A DNA stretch of 64,000 nucleotides, from the NCBI GenBank assembly GCA_029168955.1, contig JAPDOI010000270.1:62001-126000 (forward strand), given 5' to 3'. Shown here piece by piece: positions 1 through 11,500 of this stretch; positions within the stretch are counted from its first letter, which is position 1, and every line of letters begins with the position of its first letter. The notes under the pieces are model-generated. The model worked only from the letters and a program-made list of their open reading frames with translations. It was not told where the DNA came from and made no database searches. This DNA is from Aplectana chamaeleonis (lineage: Eukaryota; Nematoda; Chromadorea; Rhabditida; Cosmocercidae). Both the position numbers and the translations under genes were made by a program.

Positions 1-955
1 AGAATAATAGCCGGTTGTTCTTATCAAGACAGGTATCGTCATGGCCCCCATCGTCATGGATTTGCGATACCGACCGCTTGAAGGCAATCTATCGCTCGAC
101 ACAATTTCGGACTCATCTGAGCCCTGTCTGAATCGTTTTGGGCTCGTCTTATCACCCACTCAGGTGATCCTGACTGAGTGGTAGGTTTACTACGGGCCAT
201 ATAATGAGAGAAAAAATTCTGCGTCGACGATTTATGCGATAGGATTTGATAATTTCCGCAAAAATATCGACAAAACAAAACGATTATGTATGCAAAACGA
301 TTCGATAATTTCCGCAGAAGAACAGCTATTTACTGTTTAATCACATGCCATTCGATAGAGTGATGATATGCTCAATAGTATAACCAACCCGGCCTTCAAT
401 TCCCGCTCCCAACCCTCGTTTTGTACATACTTTATTCAAGCGCGGAGACGTAGATAAGACCTCAACCCCCTTTTTTAGGCACGAATTTGAATTCTTCGAT
501 TTTGAGAAGAAATAACTAGAATGGATGAACAATGCAATGGGAAACACTGAGGTCAGCGATATTTTCCACAGCAAGCGAAAATTGACCGCGCCGCAAGCCA
601 AAGCGACGTGCGCGGCCCCAGTCTTGAAATTCGCCATTGAAGCATAGCAATATGTGCCGTAATTCCACCGTGATTAACGAACCCAAATTAACGTGCTTTT
701 AGGATATTTTCGTTTAGCGTTATCGTTAATTTTCCAAGAAAAGCCGCGTTAACCCGGTTAATGCGTTAACACGTTAACGTTATAACGCACAGCCCTGCTG
801 TACATAGACTCTGTTCAAGTGAACTCCTATTTTTGGTTATCACAGCGCGGAGCGGTAGCTTTTTGGTCGGAACCTCCTTACAAGTAGTTATATTTCTTCG
901 AGGCCCTCCGCTTCGCTGCTGGTGATAATCGAATTCGACAGGTCACTAGGGATTT
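1..955. other. No gene recognised
   Basis: Intergenic sequence in which I see no supportable exon or element boundary. The only recurring motif is TTTACTACGGGCCA near 187-200, which returns with small changes near 20888 and 32709 and so may mark a dispersed repeat. Confidence 0.5.
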
Positions 956-1039
956 ACTACAGCTTACAGATGTTTCTTCATTCGCAGTCGCTTCACGAGG
1001 GCGGACCAGAATGAAGGGAAAGGCACCTGCAATGGAGTG

Positions 1040-1268
1040 AAGATCGAATACGCGGTTTGAATTCATTTCTCCATCTAGCCAATATTGAGTTCGAAAATCA
1101 GGAAGAAGGTGTGACCCGTGAAGTGATTGAAATGGTCGGGCAGGAGCTGGCCGCACATATCTCGCTCACTGTGAGGAATCAAGATCTCGCACTTGGCAGG
1201 TGTTATACAGGAGTGGTCTATCCCACTATAACAATCTCAAAATTCATATCTTATGGTGCACTGTGTCT
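1040..1268. repeat. TTAA-type MITE family B, partial copy
   Basis: The right half matches family B copies elsewhere, such as 14971-15454 and 55703-56186. Shared segments are the stretch before a TGAGTTCGAAAATC-like block, a block about cells of type GATCTCGCACTTGG, and the end GGTGCACTGTGTCT followed by TTAC. The left terminus cannot be placed. A reading frame at 1057-1314 runs through the repeat and is not a gene. Confidence 0.55.
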
Positions 1269-1274
1269 TTACAG

Positions 1275-2195
1275 ACAGTGTTCGCGAAAAAAAAAAACGT
1301 ATTCTTGGTTTTGATGTTTTTGAGTAGGCAAGTAGACTAAGTAAAGGTCGATAAGGGAAAGCTCCCACAGAACTTGCAAATACCGGAGACAAACTGTTCA
1401 AAATTTTTTTTCAATATTTTAATTATGTCATTTGGTGCGTTTCGAGAGACTGCAGGCAAAGCGTCAAATCTGCCGTCGGCAATTGATTCTGCGCATCAAA
1501 ATCCTTAGGTAAGTGACTTTTTTTATGTTTCTCGCACCAAAAACTCTTTGGAAATAAAATGGTTCAGTACTTTTTGAATCATAGAACCTTTTGCGTTTAG
1601 GAATTTTCTAGATTCGGCGCTTCTTCCTCTGGTGAAACGAAAGCAGGGCAACTGTTATATGACGTGGGCGGGACGATCGAATGGGTTGGCTGGTGCCACT
1701 CCCTGACAGTTTCTCGTCATAATTCTGTTCTTACTCTTCTGATTGGAACCCGAAGCTTACACTTTTGCCAAAAAACAGGCAACTTTTGTATCGTTAACAC
1801 TGCCTTTAAGAAATATACATATTTAAGAACTAAAAAATAGAGTGTGGTTTTCTGCGTGCAAGATTCCGTCAGCCCTAAATCACTGTGGGTGAATAAAGTT
1901 TCAGAATGCTCGAAAAGAGATTGAAATCATTCGAAACTCTTATTTGAATGTAAAAATTAGTTCAGTACAATAGCCGGAGCTCATCCATTGTCACCCCTAC
2001 CGTTTGAATAGGGTCCCTTAAACTTGTCTCATACTCCCCTCCTTAGCTGAAACAGCGAATAACCATAAAGTTTTGATACTGATGACTCTGACGTTTTTTG
2101 AGGAGTTGTTGAGCGAGGCAAAACCTGTGCCACAGGCTATGTACACGCATGGTCGTTATTTTCATTCGGCAGTTACTATACTTATATACTTTTCA
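1275..2195. other. No gene recognised; isolated family A terminus
   Basis: A right terminus of TTAA family A (AACACTGCCT then TTAA) lies at 1794-1807, but its partner end was not found. The rest shows no recognisable exon or repeat. Confidence 0.4.
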
Positions 2196-2198
2196 ATT

Positions 2199-2350
2199 TT
2201 TTCGAGTACCCTTACCCTCTATAAAACGTCGTAATTCACATGATTCGAGGCGCGAGCGGTGCGCGCGATGCCTCAGCCTCCGTCTGCCCTCCGATCTCTA
2301 TTTGTCTCTAACTGCCGCTCCGCACCAGCGCGCGTGGGGACCATGCGAAT
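2199..2350 (+). repeat. Dispersed GC-rich repeat, family F
   Basis: This block aligns to the reverse complement of 51729-51870. Shared segments include AAAACGTCG, GGCGCGAG, CAGCCTCCGTCTGCCC, TGTCTCTAAC and CCGCTCCGCACCAGC. It is a repeat pair with no coding evidence. Confidence 0.6.
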
Positions 2351-2359
2351 TCCGCCGTT

Positions 2360-3589
2360 TTATAGCCTGTATGCTGGAATAAGTTGAAGTTTCACAGTTT
2401 CTGGAAATTCGACTTTGCGAGTGGCTCGAAGGATTACTCTTTTCGAACAATCGACTTTTGGTTTTTTTTTCGGAGAATTCTAATCGTTGAATCGTGGACT
2501 TTTAAAATTAATAGAATGACTTTTGAATGACTTTCAGATCGACTATCGAATGAATATGTAGTTGAATGTGTAGTCGAACTTATTCAGGGTTTCGAAACAC
2601 CGCACTTCGACCTCTGTTCGAATTTCTCAGGAAATCGACCCTTGCAGTGATTTTTTGGCAGTTGTCTATTATCTGTGTAGAGTTGTCTGCGTATTTTGGA
2701 AAAAAAAATTATATAAACAAAAGTGCTGTATGTGTGAAATTAATAGAAGTCATGCCTTTTTATGATGCGTTCCAAATTCTTGGCAAAGCTTAAAAACAAT
2801 CTACATATGACCTCCTTATCAGCTTTAGTCCAGTGGATGGCATTATGCTCCGGCGCCTTGACGCTTTGCCGCTGGTCGTCTGCTATGGACGGAGCCTTAC
2901 TTCTATATATTTATTTATTATTAATATTATTTTATTATTATTTCACAAAAATACCGAAACCGCACCACCACACTAATCTCGGACGTCAGGCTTCAGTTTC
3001 ACGATTAAAAAAATTTTAATTCTTATTTAAAAAACGACAATTGAATAAATACTCGCTCACACGTATAGATTTTTGACTATCCACTCCGATTGTGTAGAAT
3101 AGGACTAGAGTGGGGTTGTGACACGAAGATCGCGCGGTTACGAATATGACGGACGATAAGTAGAGTTGGAATTGAACAGTAGAGCTGACATACGTGTGGG
3201 GGCGAATGTAAAACGATGACGAACGAGATCCTTACCTCATAATTAAAGTTGAGGAAAAACTTGAACGAAGTATTATTAACGATTAACGAAAGTCAACAGC
3301 CTTGCTGGAAAACAACGAAGTTGCCTATCATGTAAATACGTAGGTACTCCTCTAACTAAATTATGAGCAAAACACTGTTGACTCAAATGATTGATGTGCT
3401 TGGGCTGGAACCAAAGCAACTCTCTCAGAGCTTTGTACAGAGTGATGGCGTTTTGGACGTGTACGACCGAATTGTTCGCTGAAGGATTTTCCAAGCAACT
3501 TGGGGATTATGAGAGCGTAAAAACTTCTTCACATTCGACTAAGATCTTCTTGATAGTAGTCCTTTGGCGTGCTTATTATAGTTGTGCCC
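2360..3589. other. No gene recognised
   Basis: AT-rich sequence with short homopolymers. Small open frames occur on both strands, but none has a recognisable protein motif or convincing splice borders. Confidence 0.4.
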
Positions 3590-3840
3590 GGGACGAAAAG
3601 ACCGAATATCGAATGGATTCGAATGACCCCCATTTTTTATCGTCTGATTTTTTTATAGATTTGAATACCTCCTTTTTTGCAGTCCGATTTTTGAATACAT
3701 TTGAATGGCCCTTTTTTTGAGGTCCGAATCTTGAATATATTCAAATGACTCATTTTTTTTCGAGCTCCCAATTTTGAATAGATTCGAATAAATTTGATCC
3801 GAACATATTCGAATCATTTTTCGGAAAATTTCAAATTGAC
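3590..3840. repeat. Degenerate tandem repeat, about 55-60 bp unit
   Basis: Three to four diverged units follow one another, each built as GATTCGAATGACCCC, a run of T, a GTCCGATTTTTGAAT block, then the next unit. Unit length varies, so this is an old array. Confidence 0.55.
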
Positions 3841-4384
3841 AAACTCAAATCAACCCACTTGAGCAGTCAAAGTATCCTCTATTCCGGAGCAAATGTTACT
3901 GCCAATGATCGTGAGCGTGCGCGCGCGTATGCTACGTCTCCTTTGCCTCACACTTTCCCGCCATGCGGTCCCAAAACTTGAATGTGGTGTGCCCACTCCA
4001 CCCGCTTTCCTGTATCTACCGAGGAACAGGGTGGGGCGCGAACACCATATTCAAGGTCTCGGGGCTGCATATTGCTATTGGTTGCTCGTTTCAAGCCGGT
4101 TTACAACACTGTTGTTGCACTGGGCCACGGAACTTACGATTTCTGGTGATGAGTTAAAGGTGCTTCAATCGTTGCCTTGGAAGAATTTTCATTTTCTCAT
4201 CTTTGCACAATATATCTTAACAAATTCAGCTCTGCCAGGTACTCAGAAAAGCAAAACAAGTGACTTGCAATATAAATGTAACTTACTTGAATGTCTTAAG
4301 TCTCTAAATTTATATTACACGTAACATACATTTATATCACATGTGACTTAAATTTATATTGCATGTAGAGTTCGCGCAATCATT
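3841..4384. repeat. Family J fragment followed by AT-rich sequence
   Basis: Bases 3905-3975 share GCTACGTCTCC and CACACTTTC with the GC-rich family J repeat seen at 20356 and 59700. The rest has short repeats of the form AATTTATATTGCATGTGACTT-like words around 4265-4370. No gene is seen. Confidence 0.4.
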
Positions 4385-4540
4385 TTAGTCTGATGAATGG
4401 ACGGGGCTGCGACGGTAGATCACCCCCCGCAAATCGAAACCCCATTCTCCAGTGAGACCGCCAACCCCGCACGGCCAGCCGTCTGGTCCATGCGTCAGGC
4501 TAAAATGATAACGGAAACCATAAGTTACACTTCTGCTACA
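4385..4540 (+). repeat. Dispersed repeat family E
   Basis: The segment starting GATGAATGGACGG and containing CCGTCTGGTCCATGCG recurs in reverse orientation at about 35465-35590. The open frame across it, starting MDGAATVDHPPQIETPFSSE, recurs with the repeat and is not a gene. Confidence 0.6.
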
Positions 4541-5756
4541 TGTGAATTACATTTGAATTTCCACTATGGGTGGCCATCACATGACGCAGACGCGACTCAG
4601 AGGGCGTCTCCCAGATCACACGTCTAAGTCCAAGAATTGACTCAAAATTTTATGCGGGGACCACAAAAATAGAGAAATTAAAAAGAGGGGCAAAACCTAG
4701 AAAGTCGACCCCTGACAGCTAAAGTAGAGAATGAGGAGTACACCCTTTCTTTAACGTCAGTGTTCACGAAATGAAAAAAAAACTCCCCATTTCTCTGCAG
4801 AAACGTGAGCTTTGGGTCTAGCTAAGCAAGCCCATAGAAAAAGAGCGGCGAAAAAGGGGTAGGAAGTTGATCAAAACCCCGCTGTCCCGCCGGCCCATCG
4901 GATCACTCCGCCCACATCCTATAACAGTTGTCCTGCGTTTCTTTTGCAGTAGGATGGGGCACTGAATTTTCGAATATTCTTAGATCGCGATAAGTTCTAA
5001 CATCCCAGCACGTACTTTGACCCCTCTTGTTTTTAAAGAATTTGTGGTTCAGGAAACAGAAAGGAAAGCCACTTATCTAAGAACTTCGAACCGCGCAATC
5101 ATTTCCCTGACGCCCAGCTTCGATGCGTTGTCCGCAGTCTTCCGAAACACACAAACATTCATAATTAATTTTTTTCAGAGATTTTTGAACAGTTTTTCTT
5201 CGTTTTTTGAATTTTTTGTAGAAACTTTTCTCTATTAGCCTCTTCTCAGCGGACGAAAACCTCGAAAACTATAAAACGGATTTTATCGTGAACACTGCCT
5301 TTGATGAAGCCACTATCACGTACACACCTTTTTCTGGGGTCCGGCACCAGGATAAGTGCTGCTCCGTGTGGATATATAGGATCTCATGATATGTTGCTCT
5401 GTGGGCGAACGGAGAGAGCTTGCTTTTGAGTCCTTAGGACTGAGACTCTTACAATTGCTCTAGACTGCCCTGACTCCGGTCAGGCTTAGTGCATCAAATC
5501 ACGTGAGCCCATTTTCAATTGCCTCTCAAGCACGCGTTCTTTACCGAACACGCGTCAAAGAAAGTTAGGCAGCGTCCACAGCTAGCTCCGAGCGTGAAGG
5601 GACGCTGGGGGCTCGCTCCGATAACACATTGATTCCAATCAATAGCTACTGCAGCCGGTCTGCTGGTAATGCTAGCGACAGATTGGGAGCAGCGGCTGTC
5701 ACTAATATTCGTTGACCCCTCGTCTTTCCGAGACTTGCTGCATGCGAAAGCAGATG
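4541..5756. other. No gene recognised
   Basis: Bases 5287-5300 look like a family A right end (GTGAACACTGCCT then TTGA), with no identified partner. Nothing else could be assigned. Confidence 0.4.
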
Positions 5757-5822
5757 AGCGTTGTGCGCCGACGTTCAAGCGTTGTGCGCCAGCGCTCGAC
5801 CATTGCGCGTCAGCGTTTGAGC
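5757..5822. repeat. 21-bp tandem repeat, three units
   Basis: Three consecutive 21-bp units begin at about 5758, 5779 and 5800, each of the type GCGTTGTGCGCCAGCGCTCGA. Related words (CGTCGTGCGCCGGCGCTCAA) reappear at 5897-5917, so the array once extended further or was partly inverted. Confidence 0.65.
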
Positions 5823-5959
5823 GTCCTGTCCGCTATAAATGGAGCCTAATGTCAGACTAAGTTGTACGACTTGCGACAAACGTCAAGACGCTGGAGCGTC
5901 GTGCGCCGGCGCTCAAACGCTGGCTCATAACGCTCGGTGGCTGGCGCATGCAGCGTTTC

Positions 5960-6289
5960 CGAAGGCGGCATGGGGTTAACGATGGTATACACGTATAGGG
6001 AATTCGAGAACGAAGATGATTTGAGAAGAGGATTAGCAAGGAAGCAGTCGTTGAGTTGTTTTTTCCTCGAAATTTCGCCCTCATCAAACTTGAAATTAGT
6101 GAAAAGTTGGAGAAAAAACTACTAGGAGAATTAGAACATTCAGTCGGATTTGCCTGGTGGGTTGGTGAGCACCTACACCTCGATCTGGAATAACCTTTTT
6201 CATCACAGTCCTCGTTGTCAGCAGTATTTTTCTTGAAGTTGAATGAATAAAATTGAGGCTGATCCCTTTAGAAAGCAAGTTTGTGATAA
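5960..6289. other. No gene recognised
   Basis: Spacer between the short repeats and the mariner element. The open frames here have no recognisable motif. Confidence 0.4.
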
Positions 6290-6291
6290 TA

Positions 6292-7536
6292 ACAGGGCCG
6301 TCCAATAATTCCCGTCCGAAAATTTTCAAAATTCTATAATTTTCCTTAGAAGCGTCATAATATCAGGTAAGTGTAAGAACCTTCTAGGAGGTTCTCCAAA
6401 GTTCTACGCTAGGGGTATATAAGGCGCAGTCGCCGCGTCTAGCTACCAGTACAAGCTAAAATTGACCAAGGTCGAATTCGTACGTTCGTGTACTACGAGT
6501 GGCTGCTGGGCAACGACACGGGCACCGCGGTCGTCAACGTCTGCAGAGCGTGCATGGAGGATACAGTGTCCCAACGCACAGTCAGCCGCTGGTTCAATCA
6601 TTTCGAGGGCGGTGACACGAGCCTCGAGGACAGGGAGCACAGCGGAAGGCTTTCTACGGTGGATGATGACAAAGTCTGTCGCTGTATCAAGGAGAAGCCG
6701 GAAGCCACTATTCGTGAACTGGCGACGACGCTCGGCTGCAGCAAGTCCACCATCCACAATCGACTCAACTTACTCGGCTACCACAAAGTTCTGGCCCGTT
6801 GGATCCACCACCGTCTGAAGGACGCCAACAAGCAGAGCCGCGTGGCCGTCTGGCAGTCCCTCCTCCTTCGTCCGCTTCGCAAAGAGTATCTCGATGACCT
6901 GGTCATTGGGAATGAGAGCTGAGTCCTCTACGACAACGTCGCTCGCCGTGCCGTCTGGATCCCGCGCGGAGAAGAGCCGCCGACGACAGCTAAAGCCGAC
7001 CTGCACCCGCTAAAGATCATGCTCTGCTGCTAGTGGGACGCCAAGGGCATGCTGTACTTCAAGCTGCTCCCGCAACGCAGTACGGTCACCGCCTCCATCT
7101 ACACCAATCAGCTCGAGAAACTAGCCGCCGCCATCCGAGAAAAGCGTCCTCGGTCCACCTGCTGCACGACATTGCGCGCCCCCACGTGGCGAAGGAGACC
7201 CAGCAGAAGTTGGCGACGCTCGTCTGGGAGACGGTTGCCCATCCGCCGCATTCCCCTGATCTCGCCCCCTCCGGCTACTACTTGTTCCGCGCGCTGAAGC
7301 ACCATTTGGCTGGAAGAAAATTCACCAACTACGACAACCTCAAATTCTACATTGCGGACTTCTTCGAGTCGCAGCCCCCAAGTTCTGGGCGAAGGGCATC
7401 GGCGACCTGCCCAATCAATGGGCCACTGTTGTGGATAACTGTGGTGATTATATTGTTGATTAGACTTGTTTTTCAATAAAGTTGAAAACAATTTAAAATT
7501 GTGAAATTTTCGGATAAGAATTATTGGACAACCTGG
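6292..7536 (+). mobile_element. Mariner element, inactive, with both terminal inverted repeats
   Basis: A nearly full-length mariner of about 1,245 bp. The left end reads GGGCCGTCCAATAATTC and the right end is the inverse, GAATTATTGGACAACC. Both are followed inward by a CCGAAAATTTT-like block, so the inverted repeats are imperfect over about 35 bp. TA dinucleotides flank the element at 6290-6291 and 7537-7538, the normal mariner target duplication. The transposase inside is broken (separate entry). The higher GC content of the transposase relative to the flanks fits acquisition from elsewhere, but this is only an impression. Confidence 0.88.
6462..7475 (+). pseudogene. Mariner transposase pseudogene
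   Basis: Recognised as mariner by the order of motifs: paired helix-turn-helix region (about 6488-6800, with TVSRWFNHF and TIRELATTLGCS), LYDNV, WDAKGMLYF, LLHDIARPH, HSPDLAPSGYYLF and a C-terminal Y-IVD ending in another frame. It is broken repeatedly. A frame change lies near 6480, TGA at 6920-6922, TAG near 7031, a frame change near 7140 and another near 7375. Of the D,D34D triad, the first Asp (usual GDE context) is Asn in IGNES, the second is kept in LLHD, and the third (usual APSD) is Gly in APSG. Two of three catalytic residues are therefore lost, and no active enzyme can be made from this copy. Confidence 0.9.
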
Positions 7537-7539
7537 TAT

Positions 7540-8439
7540 TTTTTCTTGCATGCTAAATAGCAAGGAGACTTAGCACGACCTTTTTTTTAATGAGGGCAAC
7601 TGCGAACTAAACTTTGTTCAGTCGTTATCCATACTTCCGATCCGCTCCAGACAAAAATGACAGAAGGCATCGCCATCAGTTCTTTGGCCAGGGTAAAGCG
7701 TGCCCGAATGAGACTGTCCGCCCACGCGGTCGGCGCGCGTGTCGAAATGAAGGTTTTTTGAACGAGCCTACGTACGGCTTAGGTACAGCTGACAGGGATA
7801 TTGTTCACTATTAGTCTGATACTCCTGCTAATCGACTCACATGTCCGAAACATACCTCCCCGACAGTCGATCAACACGCCTTGGTACCGCGAAGGCGGAC
7901 AGTCTATTTCGGACAAACCTTAATAGGCAAAGCCTGAGTTGGCTTCATAATAGGCCGCGCACTCAATCTACCTCCTAAGATGATTCAGTACCGTAGCTTA
8001 TTGAGAGCGCTGTAGAAGGTTGCATTGCCTGGTTACCCCATTCAGTCCATATTTATCTTCGTCGTAGACGATCTATTTTGAAAGCTATATGGACAGATGA
8101 CAATCATAGATTGCCACGCGACCAGCGGCCGTATTCATAAAACTATGGAAGCTTTCTGGTAAGGTTTTCAACACCAGCCGATCAATGCGGCGGGCGGACC
8201 CTCCCGAGAGGGTCCCGTAGTTTCAGGAACACGGCTACAGGTCACGGTAGAACTATCGCACTGAGCTAGTGACTGTCGTTTTTCAATTCGCTGCATGCAT
8301 GTTGTCCACAGAGTGCCTCTCGGCTGCTTCCTCTGATTCTGTTTTTTATGGGGGTATTGGTTTTATAAACACATATAGCAATATAATGAAATTGACATAT
8401 TATCTATAACGAGAATTCTTAGAGTCCTGACACATCTCT
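7540..8439. other. No gene recognised; downstream flank of the sre gene
   Basis: This lies 3' of the minus-strand sre stop codon. A perfect-stem hairpin GGACCCTC/GAGGGTCC occurs at about 8192-8211. An inverted pair TGTCCGAAA/TTTCGGACA spans about 7842-7918. No clear exon or cleavage signal was identified. Confidence 0.4.
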
Positions 8440-8571
8440 TCAAGCCCAGTCCCTCTCCAGCATTTTGAAGTGTAGCCTGGCGTGGAGTGACTGCTCGAAA
8501 TTCGTCTCCTTGCCTAACGTTGACTTAACACTCACAGATCTTGGCTCTTCTCGCTTCTTCTTTCTTTGGAA
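8440..8571 (-). CDS. sre exon 9: cytoplasmic tail and stop
   Basis: Follows a 62-bp intron with acceptor TAATTCAG/TTCCAA, phase 0. It encodes 43 residues: a basic stretch (QRKKKREE), then STLGKETNFEQ and a terminal HFKMLERDWA before TGA at 8440-8442. Confidence 0.83.
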   Translation of the reverse strand, partial: FQRKKKREEPRSVSVKSTLGKETNFEQSLHARLHFKMLERDWA

Positions 8572-11500
8572 CTGAATTACATGTTCAGACAGAAGGCCAA
8601 GTAGACGGATCATAATATGTACAACGCCTACACCTTCGTCAAAATCCGACCAATTTCAATTCTCCATCCCTCGACGCTCCGATAGAGGACAACTAGAATG
8701 ACAAATCCATACCTGAAAATATTGGGTTGAGGAACCAGTTCTTGCACTTTTATTTTTCTTTAAGTCTTTTTCTCGTCATTTCGTGCTGTAATTATAACAC
8801 TGTGAAATAGCCTTACACGATTTTCGGTCGTTTTTTACCGTAACTGCTGTTTTAGCGTAGCAGTACACGTTATGGTATGTTTGCACAATTTGTGGAGTTG
8901 ATCGCAACACGCTTGGCTCCGGTCGAGATTGAACCGGTATATTTCCTTTCCGGGGAAGCGCCTTATCGCTCTGCACCCCCGAAACCCTACCACCGCTCTC
9001 ACTCAACTGCTCGGTAAATCGGTAGATGATTGCCTCGATGAAGATTTACCGAGCAGTTGAGTGAAGGCGGTGCTGGTGCTCCGGTGGTACAGTGCGATAA
9101 GTCGCTCTCCGGAAAGAAAATATGCTGGTTCAATCTCGCCCGAAGCCGAGCATTTGCCATCAATTCAACACCTTGTGTAAACATGCCATAACTTGTAATG
9201 CGACGTTGAAGAACAGTTACGGCAAGAAAAATCAAAAATCGTGTAAGACTTCACTGGAGCATCGTCCTGACAGGTCTAAGACTGTTATATAGTCTATGAC
9301 GGTATACCTGTTTCATCCTGCTATGCGGGTAAGGGGTATGGTATACTTTTGCGGCACACGGTCGCGTCGCTCTGCACAGCGACAGCGACCGCCTCCCGTC
9401 CTTTAAATCTGTCGCTGTCGCAGTGCACTGCTTTTCAGCCCTCCGCGACACGTCGCTGCGACCCACACGCGACATCTGTTCCTACGATGACAGTTGCCGT
9501 TGCTCCGATTCGGGTCCCGCTGCGATTCGTGTTAGATTGCATGCCAGTCGCTCATAACAGCGACAAAGTATACCATACCCCTAAAGTGATGATTGCTCCG
9601 GTAAAGATTTACCGAGCGGTTGAGTGAGAGCGGCGCTGGGGCTTCGGTGGTGCAGTGCGATAAGGCGCTCCCCCGGTGAACAAAATACGCTGGTTTAATC
9701 TCGAGCCAAGCGTTTTGCGATCAACTTAACACCTGGAGTAAACTGTAAAATAGCATTCGGTAGCACATTCCGTCCTCTACCTAGCTGTTTTTGTCGCTTT
9801 CCATGGAACTCGATCAGTTTCGAATTTATTATTTAATGTCACTAAGTGGTCCAGCTCCGAATATTTTGAAATGTTTGTTTTTGCTTTCTATCGGGGGACC
9901 AAATTAGCCACAATCAGATTAAAACATTGAGACCGGCTAGCGGCATTCGCTCAATGGGATGAGTTGCGATTTCGAATTTCTCATCGAAGCCCCAAACTTA
10001 ATCTGAGATTACTATGTTGTAATCCCCAGTCAACGACACTTTGTTATGTAAATTATCGACAATTTTTTTCGAAAATCGAAAAATAAAAAAAAACCGATTT
10101 TTGAAAGACAAGCGTTAGATCGCAGAATGCATTCACTGAATAGAAAACTTCTCAAGGTACGAACTTACCTAGAGAGCTTCGCGATTCGAAGTCGTCGCAT
10201 GGAAAAGAATTTGAAAGAGTTACAATTCTTGCCAAAAAAATTGAAATCTCCCTCTATTCAAGATTTTCCGCAAGTCTGTTTTGGTGTTATTCCTCAGAGG
10301 CATCGAACGTCCTATTAGTAATGTCTGAGTTCGCGCTTAGAAGGAAGGCAAGAACAAACATTTCAAAATAATCGGACCTGAATCACACATCATTTGTAGA
10401 GATCAAAATTTCATATTTATGGAGTTTTAGGGGAAGCGAAAAGGAGCATCTGTTAAAGAAGAACTGCGGTTTCGAATCTCCGCCAACGCGTAGCTAAATG
10501 CCTCACACGGAAACCAGAGATGCTCAGGGTTTCGGATGCATCTAGTCTAATTTTGACACGAGAATTTACGTAAATTACGGAGATTTTAGCGTCAGTTGGT
10601 GAAATTTTAGCTACAACGCCCGCATATTCTACGTAAATTCTCGCTACAGCACCCGCATATTCTACGCTTATTCTCGTTGCAGCACACGGTCGATCGACCC
10701 ACCCAGTCTTGATCTGTACTAGAAAGACGATCCCTGCTGCGATCGAGCGCATCGCCGTTTCTTCCCCACGGCCTGCAGCACCCCAGCGGCCAAAATTGTC
10801 TCTAGCAAGGTCTTTCAGAGAGCGACACCGGGTCACCCTCCACTACCACCCACAGAGTGTCAAGTTATTGGTGGGTTGATTGGGCCAGGACTGATCGAAC
10901 GGCATCCCTGCGTTCCGCGTAGCCAACGCGGGTTGAGATTGCATTTCAACACAGCCTGCCGCTAAATCCGTAGATTCTCGCTACAAAATTATAGCGAGAA
11001 TATACGGGTTTAGCGTCAGAGAGAACAATGGTTCGAACGACACGAGAATATGCGGGTTTTAGCTATCGTAGCTAAAACCCCTAAATTCTCGCTACATGGA
11101 ATGGGGCGGCGTTTCAGGCCGCGCCCTCGGAGGCATCTAGCTACGCATTGGCAGATATGGTATATCATACTGAGCTGAATAAACAAAAATGATTGGAAAT
11201 ATTTAAAACGAAAAAAGGGTGAGTTATTAATCAACCTAATAGATATACATTATTTATGCAAATGTAAGATGCAATAAATTGTCACAATATTCACATCCCC
11301 CCCCACACACAAAGTTACGTAGTTTTTCAAAGACTTACCTGATGCGATAAAATCAACTGTTAGATTACCGAGTAGATGTTTTCCAAAAGAGCAAGGAATC
11401 GAACCGGGTAAAAAAGACTCACATCAGTATTGAGTAGTCGAAGCAGATCACAGCTATATTGAGATAAATTACGGGAACGTTGAAGTTGTCTACGACTAAC

